The translations under genes and the position numbers were made by a program. Under the pieces are notes generated by a model. That model had not been told where the DNA came from. It made no database searches and was given only the letters and a program-made list of their open reading frames with translations. Shown here piece by piece: positions 1 to 7,919 of a stretch of DNA of 20,089 bases (position 1 is the first letter of the stretch; each line of letters starts with the position of its first letter). Origin of the DNA: JAJRAL01 sp050015815 (lineage in GTDB: Archaea; Thermoplasmatota; Thermoplasmata; Methanomassiliicoccales; UBA472). Location of the stretch: positions 1 through 20,089 of the forward strand of contig JBEKAR010000011.1 in the NCBI GenBank assembly GCA_050015815.1, given 5' to 3'.

Positions 1-1119
1 GGAGACGAACGCATAGTACACCTCCTCCGGCGCCCTCGTCTCGCCTAGTATCTTGAGCGCGGCGGCCAGGTGGGCCTGCCCGAGCTTCTGGTCCTCGCCC
101 AGGACGTTGATCGCCACCTCCGCCCGGCGGAACTTGTCGAGGTGGTAGGCCATGTCCCTGGTCGTGTAGAGCGTCGTTCCGTCGCTGCGGGTGAAGAAGA
201 ACTTCGTGTCCCGTCCATGGATGCCGAACTCGGTGAGGTCGAGATAGAACGCGCCCTCCTCCTCGTGGCAATAGGGCGTCGCCTTCAGCCTGTCCACCAC
301 GCTCTTCGCTTCCCCGTTGAGGATGAACTGCGACTCCCAGACGTAGCCGTCCAGGGATATGCTGATGCGCGATAGCGACTCCTTGATGCCCGATAGCATC
401 CGGTCGGTCGTGCGCCTAACCCGTTCGATGACGTCCTCGTCGCCCGCCTCGAAGCGGCGGAGCATCTCCGCGATCGCCTCCTGCACCTTCGGGTCCGACT
501 CGAGCAGATTGTTCGCTCTCTGGTAGTATCCGACGAGCTGATGGTCCTCCTTCTTCCTCTCCGCGGGAGGCACCTCGGACTCTGGGATGTTCTCCAGCCC
601 CCAGGTGAGGAGCACGACCTGCTTCCCGACGTCGTTCACCAGATACTCGGTGGTGACGTCGTAGCCGCAGGCCCTCATGCAGCGCGCGAGCGTGTCGCCT
701 ATCAAAGGGTTCCTCGCCCTGCCTACGTGGATCGGGCCGGTCGGGTTGACGGAGGTATGCTCCAGAAGCACCCTGACGCTCCTCCTCTCCCCCTTGCCGT
801 AATCCTGCCTCTGCTCCAGGATCGCCTTCAGGGTGCTCTCAGCCAGGCCGTTCTGGTCGATGCGCACGTTCATGTAGCCCTTGTCGGCGAAGACCCTCTC
901 CACCATCGGCGAGGGCCTGAACTTCGCTGCGAGCTCCTCGGCGATGATCACGGGGGCCTTGTGGAGTTGTTTGGCCAACGGAAAGCAGGGGAACGCGAAG
1001 TCCGCCCCGATGTCCTTGTCCGGCCTCTCCATCTCGAGCTGTGCTGTGACCCCCGTCTCCCTCAGCGCCTCGGCCAGGAGCTTTCTGACCTCGATCTCGT
1101 ACGGCTGGTAGGGATCCAT
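1..1119 (-). CDS. argS: Arginyl-tRNA synthetase, N-terminal 373 residues (cut by window edge)
   Basis: Charges tRNA-Arg with arginine in the cytosol (class I synthetase). The reading frame runs off the left edge, so the anticodon-binding C-terminus is not seen. An N-terminal additional domain (residues about 1-115) is followed by the class I signature NPTGPIHVGRARNP, in which the last HIGH position is Arg rather than His; I believe this variant occurs in other archaeal ArgRS. The ATG at 1119 overlaps the prf1 stop codon by one base (TGATG). An AAGGTGG Shine-Dalgarno site lies inside the end of prf1, 7 bases before the start, so argS is probably translated by coupling behind prf1. The family assignment is secure; the symbol follows from it. 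Confidence 0.93.
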   Translation of the reverse strand, partial: MDPYQPYEIEVRKLLAEALRETGVTAQLEMERPDKDIGADFAFPCFPLAKQLHKAPVIIAEELAAKFRPSPMVERVFADKGYMNVRIDQNGLAESTLKAILEQRQDYGKGERRSVRVLLEHTSVNPTGPIHVGRARNPLIGDTLARCMRACGYDVTTEYLVNDVGKQVVLLTWGLENIPESEVPPAERKKEDHQLVGYYQRANNLLESDPKVQEAIAEMLRRFEAGDEDVIERVRRTTDRMLSGIKESLSRISISLDGYVWESQFILNGEAKSVVDRLKATPYCHEEEGAFYLDLTEFGIHGRDTKFFFTRSDGTTLYTTRDMAYHLDKFRRAEVAINVLGEDQKLGQAHLAAALKILGETRAPEEVYYAFVS

Positions 1120-2360
1120 CAAGTGGCCACCTTGTAGCGGAGTATCGCGGCGATGCCGCCGAACGCCTTCATCAGCATCTCACCCTCCTCCGAGTCGACG
1201 GAGATGAGCTCGATCTTTCCGCCAGTCCTCTCCACCTCGTCGTAGAAATCGTCAACAAGATCCTTGCCGTCGTCGACGACGGTCAGACCACCGCAGGCGG
1301 GGCAGCGTATCGCGTCGGGCTTCTTGTCCGACGTCACGGTCTGCTTCCAGCCACAGTTGGCGCACTCCATGGTAAAGCGCTTCTTCTTCAGTCCCTCGGA
1401 GAGGAGCAGCGTGTCTACCGCCCCCATTTCCAGGACCTGCCTGACCTGCTCCTCGCCGTAGGTTGCCAGTCCGCCGTCCTGTTTCCTGATCTCTTCTAGG
1501 AGGCGAGCGACAAGGCGCTTCTCCCTCGAGAGGTCCAGATCGACCAGCTTGTCCTTCGCCCTCTCGACGAGCTCCTTCAGCCCATACTCGTCCGTGTAGC
1601 CCGTGTCGAACGTGTCCAGGACCTTCTTCTGCAGCTCGTGATGCAGGTATCCCTGTGAAACGAAGAAGTTCTTCGTCGCCCCGGGCCCGCCGACGAGTAT
1701 GCCCTGGAGGTCCGTTCGGTTGAGGAACGCCTCGGTCGCGGTGTCAGCGATCTTCTTGTAGAACTCGTTCGCCGCAATCTCGATCAGGCGCTCGAACCTC
1801 TGGGCCGACTGACCTCCCATCCGGTGCTTGCTCGGCACGAGCGACTGGATGTTCCTGATGACCTGGATCCTCTTACCGCTAAGGACGCCCAGGGTCGCCT
1901 CGCTCCGGTCGATCACAATCAGGCCGAACGCCTTCTTCTCCAGGAGCATCGAGGTGAGCGGCTCGAGAAAGAACTCGGAATCGCAGCGGTAGATGAAAGT
2001 GGTGATCGGCTCGGGAGGCTCGAGGACGTACTGAACCATGCGGCTAAGGTCGCCAACCGTCGCCACCTCTCCGACGAAGAAGACGACGCCGTTCGCCGGC
2101 GGCTCCTTGAAGTATTTCAGCCTGGCAAGGATCGACTGGATGGCTCCCTGCACCGCCTTGCGGGTGCCCTGCGACTTGATGTTCGAGGACTGGGAGTACT
2201 CTCCCCTCAGGTATGCCGCCGCGTCGTAGATCTGCTTCTCTGGCGGGACGTAGAGGGAGATGAGTTCGGTGCCCCTCCCCTTCAAGTTGCGGACCTCCTC
2301 CAGTGACCTCTTGAAGTCGTACTTCTGTCGGTCGGTGAGGGTCTCGCCTATCTTCGCCAT
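1119..2360 (-). CDS. prf1: Peptide chain release factor aRF1
   Basis: Recognises stop codons in the ribosomal A site and triggers hydrolysis of peptidyl-tRNA. The product has 413 residues, the normal length for archaeal aRF1/eRF1. Domain 1 carries the stop-codon-reading NIKS motif (SSNIKSQGTRK, near residue 60). Domain 2 carries the catalytic GGQ loop (RMGGQSAQR, near residue 183). The C-terminal domain keeps a zinc-ribbon-like CANCGW...CPACGG. A TATA-like box lies about 18 bases upstream on the minus strand, so the mRNA is probably leaderless or nearly so. It is the first gene of a prf1-argS unit, which places termination and tRNA charging in one transcript. It is divergent from pyrH across a 65-base promoter region. 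Confidence 0.97.
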   Translation of the reverse strand: MAKIGETLTDRQKYDFKRSLEEVRNLKGRGTELISLYVPPEKQIYDAAAYLRGEYSQSSNIKSQGTRKAVQGAIQSILARLKYFKEPPANGVVFFVGEVATVGDLSRMVQYVLEPPEPITTFIYRCDSEFFLEPLTSMLLEKKAFGLIVIDRSEATLGVLSGKRIQVIRNIQSLVPSKHRMGGQSAQRFERLIEIAANEFYKKIADTATEAFLNRTDLQGILVGGPGATKNFFVSQGYLHHELQKKVLDTFDTGYTDEYGLKELVERAKDKLVDLDLSREKRLVARLLEEIRKQDGGLATYGEEQVRQVLEMGAVDTLLLSEGLKKKRFTMECANCGWKQTVTSDKKPDAIRCPACGGLTVVDDGKDLVDDFYDEVERTGGKIELISVDSEEGEMLMKAFGGIAAILRYKVAT

Positions 2361-2377
2361 TGCCAGTCAACCCATGG

Positions 2378-2385
2378 TTTTTATC
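2378..2385 (-). promoter_or_regulatory. TATA-like box for prf1
   Basis: On the minus strand this reads GATAAAAA, 17 bases before the prf1 ATG. The spacing would put transcription at or very close to the start codon. A second AT stretch at 2403-2410 could also serve the minus strand. Confidence 0.4.
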
Positions 2386-2402
2386 TCCCTAATCAATTGG
2401 CG

Positions 2403-2410
2403 TTATAAAT
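2403..2410 (+). promoter_or_regulatory. TATA box for pyrH
   Basis: TTATAAAT is an archaeal TATA consensus. Its centre is about 20 bases before the ATG at 2426 and 32 before the ATG at 2438, so a leaderless or nearly leaderless pyrH transcript is expected. Confidence 0.6.
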
Positions 2411-2425
2411 CTGTTGGTGTGGTCG

Positions 2426-3109
2426 ATGGAACGGGTCATGGTTTCGCTGGGTGGATCGGTGCTCGTGCCGGACGAACAGGATGCAGTCTTCCTGAGGCAG
2501 CTCGCCGCGCTCGTACGCCAACTGTCCTCGGAGTACTCGCTAATCCTCGTCTGTGGCGGAGGCAGGATTGCCAGATACTACATCACGCAGTCGAGGGAGC
2601 TAGGAGCGAGCAGAGACCAGCTCGATGAATTGGGCATAGAAGTGACCCGATTGAACGCCAGGATGCTCCAGCTTGCCGTCGGGAGCCGTGCCTCCGGCGG
2701 GCTTCCTCGAACAGTGGAGGAAGCGGCGAAGGCGGTCGAGAGCGGCAAGGTGGTCGTGATGGGCGGCACCTCGCCCGGTCATACGACGGACGCGGTCTCG
2801 GCGATGGTCGCGGAGGCGGTCGGGGCGAAGAGGATAGTGAACGCCACATCTGTCGATGCAGCTTACACCGCCGATCCCAAGGCACACCGGGACGCGAAAA
2901 GGTTCGCGACGATGACGCACCAGGAGCTCTACGATCTGGTCAATAAGGGGCTGCACTCCGCCGGACCGTCTGACATATTCGACCGGATCGGGGCGGAGGT
3001 GGCGATGAGGGCGAACATCCCCCTCGTGATCGTCCAGGGCCGTGACCTCAAGGAGCTGGAACGCGCCATCCGCGGCGAAAAGGTCAAAGGCACGCTCGTC
3101 GTTAACTAA
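2426..3109 (+). CDS. pyrH: UMP kinase (archaeal type)
   Basis: Phosphorylates UMP to UDP with ATP in pyrimidine nucleotide synthesis; a cytosolic member of the amino-acid-kinase fold. Visible signatures are the N-terminal SLGGSVLVPD phosphate loop, VCGGGRIARYY, GGTSPGHTTDAV and the C-terminal NATSVDAAYTADP. The product is about 227 residues, the usual archaeal size. The frame is open from a TTG at 2414. I chose the ATG at 2426 because it leaves the expected short beta strand before GGS and fits the TATA box; the ATG at 2438 is possible but would clip that strand. It is divergent from prf1 and followed 37 bases later by a membrane protein on the same strand. Confidence 0.93.
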   Translation: MERVMVSLGGSVLVPDEQDAVFLRQLAALVRQLSSEYSLILVCGGGRIARYYITQSRELGASRDQLDELGIEVTRLNARMLQLAVGSRASGGLPRTVEEAAKAVESGKVVVMGGTSPGHTTDAVSAMVAEAVGAKRIVNATSVDAAYTADPKAHRDAKRFATMTHQELYDLVNKGLHSAGPSDIFDRIGAEVAMRANIPLVIVQGRDLKELERAIRGEKVKGTLVVN

Positions 3110-3146
3110 TCCAGCCCCAAGGAGATGCGGGGCTTCGACAGAAGGG

Positions 3147-3950
3147 ATGCATCTGGAAGGATCGAGGAAAGCAGCGAAGCGTAAGGGTCCGAACTGGGAA
3201 GGCGTGGTCAGGCACAAGACGCCCCCCGGGGTCATCGTCGGCATCCTCTTCTGCATCATCGGAGGAGCGCTCCTCGCGACCGCGTTCGTCCTGCCCTGGG
3301 CTGAGCTATTCGACCCCGTCTCGGGGGCTCTGACCAAGACGTACTACGCCCACGACCTTCTGAACTACCTCTCGAGCTTCTACGGCACGAACTACAAGTT
3401 CCTCATCGCCTACGTGATACCGCTCGCCGGCATAGTGTGCGCCGTCCTTTCGGCGATGGAGCTGCTCGGTGAAAGGGGGAACCAGAGGCTGCGCCGCTTC
3501 TCGCCGCCGGCGGCGCTGATGTCCGCGCTCGTGGCATTGATCTGCACGATACTGACGGTGTTCTTCATCGACTCCGACGTTTTCGCCTCGACGACCGACC
3601 GCGCGATGTTCGGTTCGGCGGCTTTCGTCACGGTGTTCGGGTCGGTCTTTGCGCTGTCCGGTGGCCTGGTAATGATGGGCGATTTCCGACACCGCACGCG
3701 CGTTGGAGCGGGGTTCAAGGCGGCGTCAGGCAACAAGGAGATCAAGGCTGCTTTGCGCCCTACCGGGAGCTTCGGCAGGATGGCGAGAAAGAAGAAGGCG
3801 GAGGACGAGGAGCTGAAGGGAGAAGTGCTTGCGACAGAGGTAGAGGAGAGCGACATGTCGGAACCATCCGTTTCCACATGCCCCAATTGCAGCTCGCCGG
3901 TCATGGACAACTGGAAGGTCTGCCCTATCTGCGGCACCGGGCTCGAATGA
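3147..3950 (+). CDS. Four-helix membrane protein with C-terminal zinc ribbon
   Basis: Function not recognised. The 267-residue product has a basic N-terminus and four hydrophobic segments (roughly residues 27-52, 82-104, 115-137, 150-172). A cytosolic-looking linker rich in Lys and Glu follows, then a zinc-ribbon-like tail with Cys245, Cys248, Cys259 and Cys262 (CPNC...CPIC). The loop between helices 1 and 2 is aromatic and polar. The ATG at 3147 is the first in a good context; an open frame extends upstream into pyrH but lacks a plausible start. No promoter is obvious, so it may be read with pyrH. The stop codon directly abuts the convergent dtdA stop (no base between). Zinc-ribbon membrane proteins of this layout are common in archaea and mostly uncharacterised. 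Confidence 0.85.
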   Translation: MHLEGSRKAAKRKGPNWEGVVRHKTPPGVIVGILFCIIGGALLATAFVLPWAELFDPVSGALTKTYYAHDLLNYLSSFYGTNYKFLIAYVIPLAGIVCAVLSAMELLGERGNQRLRRFSPPAALMSALVALICTILTVFFIDSDVFASTTDRAMFGSAAFVTVFGSVFALSGGLVMMGDFRHRTRVGAGFKAASGNKEIKAALRPTGSFGRMARKKKAEDEELKGEVLATEVEESDMSEPSVSTCPNCSSPVMDNWKVCPICGTGLE

Positions 3951-4790
3951 TCAATGCGGCAGGTCCTCGAGGTCGTCGCTGTCGACCACTTGTGTCCCGA
4001 GAGATGATGCGAGCTCCTTGATGTGGGTCGCCCTCGAGCGGCTCATCGACTTCTTGTGGATGTAGACATAGCTCGCGCCTGCTGTCGCGTCAAGGGCTTT
4101 CTCCATCAAGCTCTTGAGCTCATCATCGCTGGCGTGGTCGCAGACGTAACCCGGGATCATATGGCCGAATGAGACTTTCTTCGTCGTGACGAGCTCCGAG
4201 AAGCGCGGTGCGTAGTGCCCTCCCCCAACGCCTATCGCTTTCGGCGCTTCCATGACCTCGGTCTCAATCAGGGTCGCTGCGATCGCCTCCGCAGCTTTGA
4301 CGTGGCCCCAGTCGCCCTCGGCGCTCCCTATCTCAATATACATCGTCGGTGTGGTGAGGAGCGGTCCGTGATGCGTCACCTCGAACGAGACCTGAAACCC
4401 TAGGCCCCGTGCGTTCCTTTGCAGGGTGCGCAAGCAGCTCGTCATCATGTCCGGTGACGAGGGCACGAGGGCGCCTTCCTTGCCTCCGAACTCGGCCTTG
4501 CCGAAGTTGCCGATCGGGTGGACGGTGAGGGTAGGTATTCCTGAGGCTGCACGATGCCTGGAAAGGAAGACGATGCTCTCGACGTCTATGCCGAGCCCAT
4601 CCGCCATATCCTTGTCGAGCCCGTCGGCATTGAGGTGCAATCCGGGGATCGTGACCAGGGCGATGTTCTGCCTTACCTTGACCTCGTTGCCGCGGAACTC
4701 GCCTTTCGGCTTCCATTGGTAAAGTTCTAGGAGCCTTTCGCGGATGTTCACGCTCGCGACGTCGTCGAGACTGCAGACGAAGAGGCGCAT
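3951..4790 (-). CDS. dtdA: D-aminoacyl-tRNA deacylase (DTD2, archaeal/plant type)
   Basis: Hydrolyses D-amino acids from mischarged tRNAs, protecting translation from D-residues. The 279-residue product has the conserved blocks of the archaeal DTD2 family: SRHRAASGIPTLTVHPIGNF (near 82), VTHHGP (near 144), GGGHYAPRF (near 200) and GHMIPGY (near 222). Archaea typically use this enzyme instead of the bacterial DTD1. It is single and convergent with the membrane protein gene. A TATA-like AGCTTTAAC at 4815-4823 lies about 25 bases before the ATG, so a leaderless transcript is likely. It fits the translation-quality theme of this part of the window. Confidence 0.95.
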   Translation of the reverse strand: MRLFVCSLDDVASVNIRERLLELYQWKPKGEFRGNEVKVRQNIALVTIPGLHLNADGLDKDMADGLGIDVESIVFLSRHRAASGIPTLTVHPIGNFGKAEFGGKEGALVPSSPDMMTSCLRTLQRNARGLGFQVSFEVTHHGPLLTTPTMYIEIGSAEGDWGHVKAAEAIAATLIETEVMEAPKAIGVGGGHYAPRFSELVTTKKVSFGHMIPGYVCDHASDDELKSLMEKALDATAGASYVYIHKKSMSRSRATHIKELASSLGTQVVDSDDLEDLPH

Positions 4791-4814
4791 GCGCTCATAA
4801 CCGAGGGCGTCGGG

Positions 4815-4823
4815 GTTAAAGCT
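4815..4823 (-). promoter_or_regulatory. TATA-like box for dtdA
   Basis: The minus strand reads AGCTTTAAC, 25 bases before the dtdA ATG, the normal distance for a leaderless archaeal promoter. Confidence 0.4.
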
Positions 4824-4905
4824 TTGTCATCCACGAATGAGGAATCGAGCCAGATTTCCACCACCCCCTTAGGTTATATCACATGTAGCACTCGGCTACT
4901 TCGCA

Positions 4906-4912
4906 TTATATA
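4906..4912 (+). promoter_or_regulatory. TATA box for the winged-helix/TPR gene
   Basis: TTATATA lies 17 bases before the ATG at 4930 and 23 before the in-frame ATG at 4936. The spacing favours leaderless initiation near 4930-4936. A further TTATATC lies at 4874-4880. Confidence 0.5.
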
Positions 4913-4929
4913 CGCCATCTAGGGATTCG

Positions 4930-6207
4930 ATGGCAATGTCGGGGTTGACTGTCGGGGAGCGGATCGTCCTCTACGTCGGTCGGTACCAGAAGCACAAGGA
5001 CAGCTTCGACGTCCCGTTCGACGTCAGCCAGGACGGGATCGCAGGGAGCCTAGGCATCTCCAGGGCGCACGCCGCGATCGAGCTGAAGAAGCTGAGGGAG
5101 TGCGGCGACGTCGAGGAGAAACTAGCGCACATCAAGCGCGGGCGGAACAAGAGGAAGGTCTACTTCCTTAGCGCCACCGGTGAGGTCCGGGCGGAGAAGA
5201 TCCTGCAGTACGCGAACGCCGAAGGCATCGACCTCGGTCCATTACTGGACATCCGGAGGAGCAAGGGAAAGGACCTCTATGCCTCGCTTTCGCCGGAGAA
5301 CAAGGAGATAGTGGCCGGGGCGAGCGTTTTCCGCAAGCCATTCCGCCGCGAGGCACTTCCGGAGAGCAGCGCGCTCTTCCTGCCGATGGACCGGCGAGGG
5401 ATGGTGGACATACCTCCGGAGCTCGCGGAGGAGATCGAGTCCCTGCTCGGCCGAGAGGACAGGCGAAGGCACCATTCCAGGGCCGCCGATTACTGGCTCT
5501 CGGAAGGGGATTATCCAGAAAGGCTGCATCACCTAATCGAGGCGGGAAGGATGAAGGAGGCCGAGATGCTCGTCGCTTCGAGGTCGCAGTCCCTTCTCGC
5601 CGCCGGGGGCGATGATCTGCTTGAATCAGTGTCCAAGATCGAGTCCCCTTCGGACCGGTATGCCGCCAGGGTGCGTGAGGCGCAGGGCGAGCTTGCGAGG
5701 AGGGCCGGCGATCACGATTACTGTTCGAGCGTGTGCGAAGAGATGGTCTCGTCCTCGGAGCAAGCGGAAAGGGCGATAGGGTTCGAGATCAAGGGGCGGA
5801 TGCTCCGTGACCAGGGGAGGCTCGACGATTCGCTCGCGTCCTTCGACCTTGCAGGGACGGAGGGAGGGCAGCGTGGCTCGGTCTGCCTGGAGAAGGCGGA
5901 GACGCTCATCGGGATGGGGAAGGGTAGGGAAGCGCTCGTGAACCTCGACGAGGTGCTGCAGAACCCGGCCCTCGACCCGGAATCGCTGGACCGCTCGTAC
6001 TTCCTCGCCGGAAAGGCGCACCTGATGTGCATGGAGCCGTCGGAGGCTCTCAGGTACCTGAGCAAGGGGGTCGCGATCACCAAGGCGGAGGATAAGCACC
6101 AGTGGTACTCGGCCCTCTCGGAGGCGTACGCCGCCTCGGGCATGGCCGAAAAGGCGAAGGAGTACGAGGCGAAGGCGAACCCCCCGAAGAAGTGGGGCGA
6201 GGCCTAG
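4930..6207 (+). CDS. Winged-helix plus TPR protein, like a STAND regulator without its NTPase
   Basis: Likely a DNA-binding or signalling protein; its target is unknown. Residues about 5-95 form a winged helix with a recognisable HTH (DGIAGSLGISRAHAAIELKKL) and a basic wing (KRGRNKRKVYFL). Residues 115-165 (LSPENKEIVAGASVFRKPF) resemble the helical module that normally follows the NTPase of MalT-like STAND proteins. Residues 185-425 are TPR-like helices, starting with a HHSRAADYWLSEGDYPERLHHLIEAG block typical of that family. No Walker A or B motif lies between them. The second in-frame ATG (4936) fits a leaderless start even better. Its stop codon overlaps the convergent pheS stop within a CTAG palindrome. 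Confidence 0.8.
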   Translation: MAMSGLTVGERIVLYVGRYQKHKDSFDVPFDVSQDGIAGSLGISRAHAAIELKKLRECGDVEEKLAHIKRGRNKRKVYFLSATGEVRAEKILQYANAEGIDLGPLLDIRRSKGKDLYASLSPENKEIVAGASVFRKPFRREALPESSALFLPMDRRGMVDIPPELAEEIESLLGREDRRRHHSRAADYWLSEGDYPERLHHLIEAGRMKEAEMLVASRSQSLLAAGGDDLLESVSKIESPSDRYAARVREAQGELARRAGDHDYCSSVCEEMVSSSEQAERAIGFEIKGRMLRDQGRLDDSLASFDLAGTEGGQRGSVCLEKAETLIGMGKGREALVNLDEVLQNPALDPESLDRSYFLAGKAHLMCMEPSEALRYLSKGVAITKAEDKHQWYSALSEAYAASGMAEKAKEYEAKANPPKKWGEA

Positions 6208-7721
6208 AAGATCGGGCTTTGCCTCAGCGTGTCCATGTCCGTGGCGTACAGCTCGCGGATGTCCTTCAGGTTCCATCTCAGCATCGCCAGGCGTTCGAAG
6301 CCCTGCCCCCAGGCGAGCACCGGGTATTTGATTCCGTAGGGCGCGGTGACCTCCGGCCTGAACACGCCCGCCCCGCCGAGCTCCATCCATTTCCCGTTGA
6401 AGAAGACCTCGACCTCGAGCGACGGTTCCGTGTAGGGGAAGTAGCCAGGTCTGACGCGGATCTCGTCGAACCCTATCTTGCTGTAGAACTCCTTGAGGAT
6501 CCCGACCAGCATGTCGAAGCTGGCGTTCTTCTCCATCAGGATGCCCTCGATCTGCATGAACTCCGGAAGGTGCGTAGCGTCGATCGCCTCCTTCCTGAAC
6601 ACCCTGCTCAGTGAGAAGACCTTTACCGGCGGTTCCGGGTGCTTGCTCAGGTAGCGGATCGTGCTGACGGTGGTATGTGTTCGAAGCAGCGCGCGCTCCG
6701 CCTCCTCTTTGCTCCACGGGTACCTCCAGCCGAGAGAGCCCGAGCCGCCCCCGTCCTCGTGCACCGACTTGATCATCTGGACGAGCTTCTCGTCCTTCAC
6801 CTCGATGCTCGCCGGCCTCTTCAGGTAGAAAGTGTCCTGCAGGTCGCGCGCCGGGTGGTCCTGAGGTACGAAGAGCGTGTCCATGTTCCAGAAGGCCGGC
6901 TGAACGTACTCGTCGTCGATCTCGGTGAACCCCATCTGGAGGAATATCTTGCGCACCTCGTCGGCGATGCGCGTGAGCATATGCTTCTTCGCTGAATAGT
7001 CGGCCGGGACGAAGGTGTGGACGTCGTACTTACGCAGGTGGACTTCGCGCCACTTGCCGCTCTGGATGAGCTCAGGGGTGATCTGGGCGACCTCTTCCTT
7101 GAGCTCAAGGCCAAGCGCGAGCACCTCCTTGCCGAGGTCGGTTATCGCGAACTTCCGGGAGACCTGCAACCTTTCCGCGATCAGGTCCTGCCTTCCTTTC
7201 AGCTGGGCGATGACCTCCGGGGCGACTTCCGTCTCCATCAGATCCTTCTGGGCGAGGGCCTTGAGCACCTTCTCGTCCTCCATGTCCGTGGTCATGGCCG
7301 CCCTGCCCTGGTCGGTGAGGATGATGAGCGTCTGCGCCCCTTTCTGCATCTGGACGAGATTCTTCTTCCTCAGCCAGCCAATCGCCACCGGGACATCGCC
7401 CTTCTCCAGAAGCTGATCGAGGGAGCCCATCGGAAGCGAACCGCCGTTCCTCCCGATCTCCTGGAGGGCCCTCCTCTCCGGGAGTCCTTTCATGATGATC
7501 TCCTTGTTCCTGAGGGAATACGCCTTCTGCGACGTCTCCATGATCTCGATCAGGCCCTTCGATTGAAGCCAGGACGCCGGGTTCATTAACTCGACTGTTT
7601 CCGAAAAGCCCGCCGCCTCGAGGATCTGCTCAGGCCCGGCGCCGCCGCCGACCTTCTGCAGAGCCAGAAGTACCTTGCGCTCCTGGTAGCTCAGACCATC
7701 ACGGATCTCCGAGGCGTTCAT
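6204..7721 (-). CDS. pheS: Phenylalanyl-tRNA synthetase alpha subunit
   Basis: Catalytic subunit of the (alpha-beta)2 class II enzyme that charges tRNA-Phe; the beta subunit is not in the window. The product is about 505 residues, normal for archaea/eukaryotes. The N-terminus holds winged-helix modules (LSYQERKVLLALQKVGG and repeats). The catalytic domain follows, with motif 2 (SLSRVFRKEAIDATHLPEF), the specificity segment ELGGAGVFRPEV and motif 3 (WGQGFERLAML). I chose the ATG at 7721 over a GTG at 7739 because it matches the usual N-terminus and sits about 31 bases after a TATA-like CATAAACT (7752-7759). It lies downstream of trpS on the same strand but behind its own likely promoter. Confidence 0.95.
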   Translation of the reverse strand: MNASEIRDGLSYQERKVLLALQKVGGGAGPEQILEAAGFSETVELMNPASWLQSKGLIEIMETSQKAYSLRNKEIIMKGLPERRALQEIGRNGGSLPMGSLDQLLEKGDVPVAIGWLRKKNLVQMQKGAQTLIILTDQGRAAMTTDMEDEKVLKALAQKDLMETEVAPEVIAQLKGRQDLIAERLQVSRKFAITDLGKEVLALGLELKEEVAQITPELIQSGKWREVHLRKYDVHTFVPADYSAKKHMLTRIADEVRKIFLQMGFTEIDDEYVQPAFWNMDTLFVPQDHPARDLQDTFYLKRPASIEVKDEKLVQMIKSVHEDGGGSGSLGWRYPWSKEEAERALLRTHTTVSTIRYLSKHPEPPVKVFSLSRVFRKEAIDATHLPEFMQIEGILMEKNASFDMLVGILKEFYSKIGFDEIRVRPGYFPYTEPSLEVEVFFNGKWMELGGAGVFRPEVTAPYGIKYPVLAWGQGFERLAMLRWNLKDIRELYATDMDTLRQSPIF

Positions 7722-7751
7722 GTTGACATAGAAAAGCACGTGGCTATTTGC

Positions 7752-7759
7752 AGTTTATG
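7752..7759 (-). promoter_or_regulatory. Possible TATA box for pheS
   Basis: The minus strand reads CATAAACT, 31 bases before the chosen pheS ATG. It is a weak match. Confidence 0.3.
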
Positions 7760-7767
7760 CCAGTCAC

Positions 7768-7857
7768 GGGTCGCCCCGAAGTGGACGCGCTTGCTCCGGT
7801 CCGGTCGGACCTGACATTCGTCTGACGAACGAACCGGAAGGGCGGCTCGGCGCCGCC
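7768..7857. repeat. Cluster of short perfect inverted repeats between trpS and pheS
   Basis: The 198-base gap between pheS and trpS has no gene. It holds several small perfect hairpins: CGGG-tcg-CCCG near 7768, GGTCCG-GT-CGGACC at 7798-7811, TTCGT-ctg-ACGAA at 7817-7829 and GGCGGC-tcggc-GCCGCC at 7841-7857. There is no T-run, so a simple terminator is not clear. It would be transcribed as the 3' UTR of trpS, or act as DNA-binding sites upstream of pheS. Confidence 0.55.
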
Positions 7858-7919
7858 GATTCATTGATCAGCTGCGTCCCACATTGGCGGAGCCGTCGAT
7901 AGCCATCCCTTGGAGGAGG

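Noticed and set aside
3125..3184. 19-codon frame behind AAGGAG between pyrH and the membrane protein
   Set aside because: Good Shine-Dalgarno, but the frame is short, uninformative and overlaps the membrane protein start in another frame.
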